64,000 nucleotides of DNA from Agrostemma githago (Eukaryota; Streptophyta; Magnoliopsida; Caryophyllales; Caryophyllaceae). The stretch lies in NCBI GenBank assembly GCA_958450325.1, contig OY288247.1:60577701-60641700 (forward strand), written 5' to 3'. Both the position numbers and the translations under genes were made by a program. Numbering within the stretch: the first letter of the stretch is position 1; every line of letters starts with the position of its first letter. Shown piece after piece: positions 56,601 through 64,000 of the stretch. The notes beneath the pieces were generated by a model, which did not search any database, was not told where the DNA came from, and saw only the letters and a program-made list of their open reading frames with translations.

Positions 56601-56960
56601 AAATGTTGTGGAGGTATCAGACTCCTTTGAGGGCGTTGGTCTCCTCTCGAATTAAATTGTTGTGGAGGTTTCAGACTCCTTCGAGGGCATTGGTATCCAC
56701 TCGAAGCAAATTGCTGTGGAGGTTTCAGACTCCTTCGAGGGCGTTGGTATCCACTCGAATCAAATTGCTGTGGAGGTTTCAGACTCCAATGCCTCTCGGA
56801 TAACCAAGACCCGTTTAGGCAAAAAATTGCTGTGGAGGTGTATGACTCCGGTGTCTCTCGGATAATTAAGACCCATTTAGGCAAAATTGCTGTGGAGGTT
56901 TAAGACTCCGGTGCCTCTCGGATAACTAAGACCCGTTTAGGCAAAATTGCTGTTTGTTTA
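56601..56960. repeat. Second tandem array (TTGCTGTGGAGGTTTCAGACTCC)
   Basis: About six units of roughly 55-65 bp built on GCTGTGGAGGTTTCAGACTC, first coupled to a TCGAGGGCGTTGGTATCC module related to the neighbouring array, then to a TCTCGGATAACCAAGACCC module. Frames open on both strands are repeat by-products. Confidence 0.85.
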
Positions 56961-57532
56961 TTTGTTTTAGTTAAGTGTTTTTGTTTAGCGGGTTTGTCTT
57001 ATTTTTTTCGGGTTTGCTTTTGCTTTTGGTTTGGTTTGTTATGCATTTGAGATTTGTTCAGAGTTTGCTTAGATTAGTTTGGTTTGGGTTGCTTTATTAC
57101 GTGTTCGGCTGCAGCGTTCATGTTAAGTGCGGTTCTTAGGCTTGTTTCATTATCGCTTTTTTGTAACGGGCGTGCTTTATCGATATCGATTAGTAATTGT
57201 TTCGTTATTGTTATTTTGCTTGTCTTAAAGGTGCGTGTTTCGTGTATATCGAATGTTAAGCCTCGTTTGTTTTCATTTTAGTCTGTGTTGGGCTGTTCAG
57301 ACGCGCGCCCATCTGTGCCCCAATCGTCAGGCGCCTAGCCCCCAGCGGTTCAGGATCCGGGTGCGTCATCTGAGGCGATCGGGTTCTCGTGGACCGGGTC
57401 TGTTTAAGTAAACGAAAGTTGGGGGCGATCGTTCATTCGATCCAAAATTCGAACGCATCGCCTCTTTCGCCCCAAAGTCACCTCTTCGATTTTTCTACGT
57501 GATTTTCATCTCGATTTCCATCATTTGCGAAA
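56961..57532 (+). promoter_or_regulatory. Upstream region of gene A, copy 2
   Basis: T-rich, then GC-richer near 57290-57480, ending in a pyrimidine-rich leader directly before ATG 57533. No clear TATA box. Expected promoter and 5' UTR of gene A. Not preserved in the Tat2 copy. Confidence 0.4.
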
Positions 57533-59257
57533 ATGTCGACTCCGGGTAAGTGTTCTTTACTAGTTTATTGTCAGTTTTGCTTGATTTGGTTGATTGTGAG
57601 TTTGTTTTGTTGAAACCCTAGAAAATCGATTTGGGCGTTTTTAATTTACTAAGTTTCGATGCTTGTGCTTAAACCCATTGTTAAATTAGGGTCGATTAGA
57701 GCTTTTTAGGGTAGTTATAAGCTTGATAGGGGGTTTCGAGGTACGACAATGGCTCCCTATGGTGATAGGTTCGAGATGCTAGGGTTAGGCACCGTTTTCC
57801 CAAATACTCCCGCATTTGTTTCGCATAATCTTGTTCAATTGGTGTTTGTGAGGATACGGGTAGCCCCCTTGTCGATTTTTATGGGTTAGGATGATTTTTA
57901 GGGCTCTCCGTGAGGTTTTGTGTGTCTTACGACAGACCAAAAGGTGTCGTAACGATGCCGGATTTTCCCGAAACTACTTCCATCATGACCGGGATCAAAA
58001 ATGGACGTTAGCGGCCTTTTCGGAATTTTAATATCCTTATCCGAAATTTTAACCTTTTTTTGACCTGTTTAAGCTGCTTTAGCCTGACCTGAGGTATGGT
58101 TTTTTCGTGTTTTGTTTGATTTTATAATTAGAAGTAACACCGAGCGTCCCGAGGGAGCTCCTTTGGTGGGTACTAGTGGCGAGGCCACCGGGACGAGCTC
58201 ACAGACTCCCCGTGGGATTCGCAGGAGACGACGGAGCATCTCATCTCAGCGTCGTGATCCGGAAGCCATAAATGAGGCCGATTTTGATAGGATGAGGAAG
58301 CGCAGGCTTCCCGAGATAGTTTCTAGGAGGGCCCATATTCCGGTTCCCGTATCGGAGAATGAGGAGATTGGCTACGAGGATCCCGAGTGGGCTCGGGACT
58401 GGGATGGTCATCAGTTGCTGTTTCATCTCGACCTACACGTTTCTCACCGCATCGTGCATGGTCTGGTGAGTGTCCTATTCGTGTTTTTTAGTTATGTCTT
58501 GGATTTTGGTTCAGGTTAGGTTAAGTTTGTTTCGTTTATACTCGTATTATTTTGGTTTGCAGTCCCCAGGTCCGATGAGAACATTCTCGGGCTTTATTAC
58601 ATGTCTAGAGATTTATTCTTAGAAGTTGATCCCTGCGGTAAAGGGGATTATCGCGAGGACCGCTCTAGGTCCTGTGGTCGAGCAGTGGGTCTGGCTGGTG
58701 GGTTGCAAGACTAAGTGCAACCTTATGGTGATTAGAGCAATGGTAGATCGCTTTCACGATACTACCTCGACCTTCCACATGGACTTTGGGGAGGTCGAGA
58801 TGACCCTAGAGGACTTTGAGATGATTACCGCTTTGCCCTGGGGTCCGGATAGGATTAGGTGGGCCGCCCAGGGCCGTAGACTAGATAGTGATGAGGTGCG
58901 GGGCCTTATCGAGGATTGTTTGGAGCGTGAGGCATATAGTGCGCCTCATGCTCTGGTGAGCTCGTACATCACCGATCACTTTGAGTGAGTGGTGGTGTTA
59001 GAGGGTCGAGAACCCAACACGCCGAAGCAGGATGCTCGGTTGTGGTTGTGGTACTTCCTAGGGTTGACCCACTTCTCGGATAAAGGCGAGAGGTTTAGTA
59101 CTAGGATTTTGCCTCTTCTAGCTGACTTGGCACAGCTAGGACGTTATGATTGGGTAACCGCAGCTTTCGCGGAGACGACTCGCTGTTTGCAAGTCATGGT
59201 GAGGCCGTTGGAGATAGGGTCGGCCTCAGCCATGCCCATCGTGGGTCCGGGCCTTAT

Positions 59258-59265
59258 ACTGGAGG
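59258..59265. repeat. 8-bp TSD of the hAT-type element in gene A
   Basis: ACTGGAGG at 59258-59265 and 60187-60194. Confidence 0.92.
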
Positions 59266-60186
59266 TAGGGCTGTTCAAAATTCGGTCCAGACCGGCGAAC
59301 CGGACCGACCGGTCCAGACCGAACCGGACCTGCCCTTAACCGGTCCGATCCCCGGTTCCTCTTCCACGCGTGATCCGGTTTCCGGTCCGGGCTAAAACCC
59401 GGAAAAAAAACCGGTCCAGACCGGAAGACCGAAATTTAGGGTTTAGCGAATTTTGCGTGACTGCTGCGTAACCTGCGTTATACTGTCAACTGATATTCCA
59501 CTTCTCCAAATTTTGAAAATTCCCAATAATTTCAAATACTAACTAATTACTTACCATAACTCAATTAGTCAATCATCATAAATCCTAATTCCTATTTCCT
59601 AAATAATTTATATTTTCTAAATAATTCAAATTTCAAAAACATTATACTAATTACTAATATACTTGTATATAAATATATAATATACATATACTTATACTAC
59701 TAGTCTACTATTTTACGTAAATCATAATACATTAACATCCCTAATTCCCTATTCATCATTCATCAATCATCATCATTCATCAATTCATCCGCTGACCTCA
59801 AAGATTCGAAGATTTTATTAGTCTCGTCAATCGTCATTATTAAATTTTAAGAATACATTATTAGTTTCGTATTTTATTTTTACCTTGGACTTTGCTATTT
59901 AGTTCTCAATTCTTTATGATTACGTTATTTACGTATTCATTTATAAACATTGTACGTTGGAACGTTGCATCTTAACCAAATTCTTACAAGTTACAATTAG
60001 CCGTACGTAACCACGCGCCATCCGGGTCGACCGGTCCGGTCCGGGTTAAGACCGGTCTGACAGGTCCGGTCCCGGTCCGGTCTAACACCTGACCGGTCCG
60101 GGTTTCGGTTCTGGCTCGAGCATCTGGCCGGTCTTCGGTCCAACCGGGTCCGGTCCGGTCCGGTTCCGGACCGATGAACACCCCTA
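59266..60186. mobile_element. Non-autonomous hAT-type element at a splice junction
   Basis: 921 bp, ends TAGGGCTGTTC and GAACACCCCTA (one mismatch), perfect 8-bp target duplication. Subterminal blocks rich in CCGGTCC/GGACCGG repeats as in the element at 14284-14841, with a longer AT-rich centre. No transposase. The same family by ends and repeats, but a different internal deletion form. Confidence 0.92.
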
Positions 60187-61668
60187 ACTGGAGGTTAGTT
60201 GCTATTCCCACTTTTGTATTTTAGGTTCTGTCTATTTTGGCTTAGTTTTGCTAAAGGTGTTTTGGGATTTTGCAGGCTTGGATCTACTCCTACTTCCCCT
60301 GTTTAGCACCTAAAATGGTGCGGGTTCATCCAAGGAGATTCCCGGCGGGGATCGAGTGGAGGCTGGCTCAGCCTAAGAGTACAATCAGTCACTACCCGTC
60401 GGAGAACGCGCTGGTTAACCAGCTACGCCTCGAGGATGTAAGTTTCTCTTTATATCCTATTTTACTTAATAGCCCTCAAGGTTTAGAATTTATTGAGACG
60501 CTGGTTTTATTTGTGTAGTTTGTGGCCCGCCCTTGGGCCGATTATGAGGGCGTGCCTGGGTATGTGGCTGCGGAGCTGAGGCCTCGGAGTTATAGGAGGA
60601 TGCTCCTTCCTGCGTTGTTCCGCCCGGTTTGGTATCTGGGCGAGCGGTTGGTGCGTCAGTGTTTGTATGACGATTTCAGGGTGCCGGTTAATCCTCCCCA
60701 GACCATGTTCAGACCAACGCAGAGGTCCTTGAGGGTAGGGACGGAGAAGGAGGCGATGCGCTCTTGGTGCCTCTTATCTATCTCACGTCAGCCAACGGCT
60801 AGCTTGCCACCGTATTGTGGTAAGGTTCTAATTTTTGGTTCTAAGGTTTGTCTCATGGTTTAGTGTTTTCTTGCCCCATGACCGACCAATTTATTGCTTT
60901 CTCAGCTGGCCGATCTGCCTGATGCTATTCAGCCCCCAGATTTTCCCTTCACACTGCTCAGGGTGGACGCGGCTGGGATACCTTTCACTGAGCCTCTACC
61001 CCCGTGTTCTGCCGAGGAGATGGACGCTAGGATAGAGTGGCGTGACCGGGTATACCGGGTGAGTTTTGGCTTTCGTTTTACGTTTGGGTTCTAAGAGTTA
61101 GGATTGGTTTGTTTAACTTCTGTGGTTTCATATCTCAGGTTTCATCAGCTTGCCATCAGCGGTTGTGGCAGGCCGCCAACCGCTTCCGGGTCTATGTCTC
61201 GAGGATTTCCCGTGACACTTCGGGACCTCGATCGGTGAGTTTGCATGACCAGGGTGGTTTTCTAGGCCGCTTGTGTGTTTCCCTAATGTTTAGGTGTATT
61301 TGTAGGATGTCCTGGATATGGTGAGGCAGCTGGAGACTCGGGTGACCGAGCTCGAGGCGGAGGCGGCTGAGGCACAACGGTTCCTACAATCTCGGGCTGA
61401 CGATATCGCTCACCTTAAGGAGCAGCTGACTCGGTCTCAGGGTGAGGCTAGGCATCGGATTGAGAGGGAGGCGGAGGCTGAGGCTACGGGTCACGCTACA
61501 GGTGCTACTGAGGAGGTTGGAGGAGTCCCCGAGACGATTACCTTAGACATGTTGTCGGGGATGGATGGTAGTGAGTCTCCTCTTCTAGATTTGGAGGATC
61601 TAGGTTTGGATGACGACATTTGTGAGGTCGTGATAGCCATTGGCGTGGCTTCTAGGGGTCCTCCCTAG

Positions 61669-62599
61669 CCTCGATTTATGTATGGATTCGTATGTGTTGT
61701 ATATTTTATTGAGATTTTTAGTATTTGAATTAGTTGGATTAGTCTTGTGTTTTTGTTCGGTGATTTTTTTACCTAGGTTGACAAGTAATCACTTTTGCGT
61801 TCATTTATTTGCGATTCGATCCTAGTTTAGGGTGCGTTGGCGTTGCACGGGAGTACGAAAACAGTTCCTTTTGGATGTTTTGAAATGCGTTAGTTTGAGC
61901 CGGGAATCAGATCAGATAGTACGTCGATCAAAATGTTTTGACTTGAGACGGACGAGATGTAAAATATTAACATGTTCTGACCGAGTGTATTAGAAGATGA
62001 GTGTAACTGTTGTGACATTCGGAACGAGGCCGAAGTTAAGATCCGCGCAACTTTTTGAAAAAAAGTTAGACCACTTTTTGGCACACTCATAACATTGCCT
62101 TATTAGGCTACAGACGCGACTTGACAATAACCGTTAAAAGGCTACGACACGCCTAGGTGGGATAGCTTATCCCCTAAAAAAAATAAAAAGACGCCTAAGT
62201 CTCGTGTGTCCGATGGGTGAACTCGCGTTACTTTAACTCCTGCATGGATATTTTGGTTTCCGGAGCGGGTTTCAGTGACTTCGGGAGGTCGTTCCCGATC
62301 TCCGAGGTGTCACGTGGTAGCTAGGGTGATAATGCGGGATCGACGTCTCTATTTTTGGGTTGCTCTAGATGTTGCCTGCCTAGGTATAGGCGCCTGGGCT
62401 AAGGCTTTGGGATTCCGGGTCACCTGGGCTCGGGCGGCTGGAGACTAGGGCACTTGGGCCTGGGCGGTTCGAGTCCCGGTTATGGAAATTTTTGTTGTTT
62501 CCTAATTCTTGTGGGATTAGGGCTATATATACGGGTTGTGGGTGCTCCTTATAGACATACTAGAATATCCATAGGGTCTAGAACATCCATATTAGTATC
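61669..62599. other. Spacer between genes A and B in Tat3
   Basis: Non-coding, homologous to 32828-33803 in Tat2, including CAGACGCGACTTGACAATA near 62110. The right end holds the gene B promoter. Confidence 0.6.
62416..62535 (+). promoter_or_regulatory. Gene B promoter region in Tat3
   Basis: GC-rich tandem pair (CACCTGGGCTCGGGCGGCTG / CACTTGGGCCTGGGCGGTTC) at about 62416-62473, TATA box CTATATATACGGG at 62523-62535, ATG of gene B at 62600. Same arrangement and spacing as in Tat2. Confidence 0.55.
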
Positions 62600-64000
62600 A
62601 TGTCAAGTTTCGGGAATATCCTAACCGAGTGGGCGGGTTCTTTTAAGAAATGTGACCCCGAGGTTTGTTCAAATGATGGTTTGTCAACGGTTGTTGCGCT
62701 GAGTCGAGTCAAGATACAAGATGACTTCTAATTGGCATGTTCTAAGTTTTAGAACTCAAAAGGCCATGATTTTTGCTTTCCCCGGGGGTAAAATTTGTCC
62801 TCTTCCCGAAGAGATAGATGTTATAGGTGGGTGGAGTTCAGTTCGGCCTTGCGGGCCTTTAGGGGATGATGCTTATGTGGAGCGGTTTTATCACTTTTTG
62901 GACCTTTCTTCATTGGAGGAGGGTAAAGGTTTATTTAGGAGAGATAGCATTAACTTAGAGTTGCTTTTTAGGACATTCTCACAGGCTGGTTCCTATTATG
63001 TTTCGGCCTTAGCATGTAGGCGCACTTTTAATATCGCGATGGCTTGTTATTATCTTTTCAAGGATGCGAGGGCGTGTGAAGGTTGGGGTAACCCTCGAGT
63101 TTTGGACGTGGTAATGGGAATGGAACATGGACGATCACCCTCTTTGCTTATTTTGGGTGAGCTCATTCTAGGTCTCGATGCTCGTGCTCGACTCCACAAG
63201 ACATCTTTTCGGGGTTCCCGGGTCATTTTACAGGTGCTTTTGGTGTCATGTCTCCTTGTTGCTTGGCTTTTTCTCTTCTTTTTTTCTTGGTTGCTTTGGT
63301 TCGGAGGTGTGACGTTTTGTCGTGGTTTCTACAGGTTTGGTTACAGGAGCAGCTTGGTTTGGTCGACCCTCCCCGGAGCTTTAAAGGTTATAACTACAGG
63401 GGTTTCACGGGCCGGAAGATGGTGCAAGTGTGGAGTAAAGGCCACAAGGAAAAGGAGTGGCTTTCCTATTTGGCTAAAGGGCAGTTGATCATTAGGTGGT
63501 CTATCCCATGGAATATCAGTGGGCGTACCGGGTTTCCATTTTCGTCTTCAACCGAGGCTTTGTTAATACTATCGATGAGGGATCGGGTTTATATTTATCC
63601 GGGCATGTTATCGAACCAAATGCGTGTGAAACCTCCCACCTCGGACATTTCTAGTTTCGACCCATGGACAAAGGATTCACTCAGAGAATTTAGGGCGTCT
63701 TGGGAACAGAGGTTTTCACGTCCCATCGTTATTGAGACCGTTCGACCGACCGACACTGCTTCCGTCCGGCGGGGGGTTTGTGAATACCCGTCAAGACAGA
63801 GCAACTCAAAAGTTAGGAAGACAGCGCCGCCAAGGGGCGAAGAGGTGACTCGAAGGACTATCGCTAAGTGCCTGACCAAAGACAGTGTTACCGTTCCTAG
63901 TTTCGTCAGTTCATCTATGCGGGCCAAGACTAACGAGACCCATATTAAAAATGAAGGAAAGTGGGATTGGCTGGACTCGCCTTTGGCTAGGGCGGTAGAA
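62600..64000 (+). pseudogene. Gene B, copy 2: antisense PMD-like gene of Tat3 (partial)
   Basis: ATG 62600 (MSSFGNILTEWAGSFKK). Two early stops (TAA near 62730, TAG near 62751) and a frameshift precede the well-preserved part FAFPGGKICPLPEEIDVIGG, YVERFYHFLDLSSLEE, FSQAGSYYVSALACRR and LLILGELILGLDARARL. The exon ends after CAG at 63233, the intron 63234-63334 ends TTTCTACAG, and exon 2 continues with a WLQEQLGLVDPP-like start and a later VYIYPGMLSNQM segment. It runs off the window. Homologous to 33804-35247 and to the Tat1 antisense gene 20024-21742. Confidence 0.65.

Larger units (their letters stand above)
57533..61668 (+). pseudogene. Gene A, copy 2: 8-exon PMD plus coiled-coil gene antisense in Tat3
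   Basis: Exons by GT...AG junctions and comparison with the Tat2 copy: 57533-57545 (ATGTCGACTCCGG), 58128-58466, 58563-59264, 60276-60437, 60519-60819, 60906-61058, 61139-61234 and 61306-61668. Exon 2 encodes a basic Arg-rich segment (GIRRRRRSISSQRR). Exons 3-4 encode the plant mobile domain (WVWLVGCKTKCNLMVIRAM, TFHMDFGEVEMTLEDFEMI, LWLWYFLGLTHFSDKGERF, WIYSYFPCLAPKMV). Exon 8 encodes a coiled coil (MVRQLETRVTELEAEAAEAQ) and acidic tail. Damage: the exon 2 acceptor is AA where copy 1 has AG, TAG in exon 3 near 58618, TGA near 58986, and a hAT-type element at the exon 3 donor. Introns kept at matching places in two copies argue for an originally functional spliced gene. PMD proteins occur in nuclear MAIL1/MAIN and in transposons. 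Confidence 0.75.
55472..64000 (-). mobile_element. Tat3: 3' part of a second minus-strand Tat-type element
   Basis: Only the region between the polypurine tract and gene B is inside the window: tandem arrays (55855-56960), antisense gene A (57533-61668) and antisense gene B (62600 to the window edge). Pol and the 5' LTR must lie beyond 64000. Gene order and spacing match Tat2 (28235-35247), with nucleotide identity of roughly 80-85% by eye in the exons. Confidence 0.75.

Overview
The window is repeat-dominated nuclear DNA from a flowering plant, most likely a eudicot. Evidence: Ty3/gypsy retrotransposons of the Tat (Ogre/Retand-like) and chromovirus (Tekay-like) types, CACTA and hAT transposon ends, a Stowaway-like MITE, a tRNA-derived SINE head, plant mobile domain (PMD) genes and GT-AG introns. 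I see no rRNA gene, no complete functional tRNA gene, no CRISPR array and no intact host gene. I cannot name the species. All coordinates come from reading the sequence by eye.

1-8.6 kb: low-copy-looking AT-rich DNA with a SINE head, a 283-bp tandem duplication, a Stowaway-like MITE and two degenerate, intron-split fragments related to replication protein A large subunit (RPA1/Helitron-type RPA). Between the two fragments sits a 1.65-kb minus-strand retroposon with an 11-bp target-site duplication (TSD).

8.6-26.2 kb: a four-level nest. A CACTA-type end (8620) is split by a solo LTR (8790-26158, TSD CATAT). That LTR is split by a 15.5-kb Tat-type element, here called Tat1 (9323-24822, TSD CGGTG). 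Tat1's gag-pol frame is split by a 558-bp hAT-type element (14284-14841, TSD CCAGGAGC). Tat1 has 2.42-kb LTRs about 1.5% different, a tRNA-Arg-like primer site, gag-protease-RT-RNase H-integrase with two nonsense codons, and a two-exon antisense PMD gene (gene B) between pol and the 3' LTR.

26.2-28.2 kb: unassigned DNA and chromovirus-like LTR scraps.

28.2-64 kb: two minus-strand Tat-type elements of another family, Tat2 (28.2-53.3 kb) and Tat3 (55.45 kb to beyond the window end), joined through one common LTR (53301-55454). Each carries, on the plus strand and so antisense to itself, two intron-containing genes: gene A (8 exons, PMD plus a C-terminal coiled coil) and gene B (2 exons, PMD-like, with its own TATA box). 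Tat2 has lost part of gag and all of protease-RT. It is interrupted by a solo LTR (28782-30409, TSD ATCGG) and, inside integrase, by a chromovirus T (36878-50671). T's 5' LTR holds a small non-autonomous LTR element U (37797-42587, TSD ATAGT) with a 94-bp hairpin-bearing tandem array. A second hAT-type element (59266-60186, TSD ACTGGAGG) sits exactly on a splice donor of the Tat3 gene A.

The most notable system is the pair of spliced PMD genes carried antisense inside Tat2/Tat3. An antisense intron cannot be spliced out of the element's own genomic RNA, so whole genes can travel with the retrotransposon. Both copies here are damaged, so activity would have to reside in relatives elsewhere in the genome.
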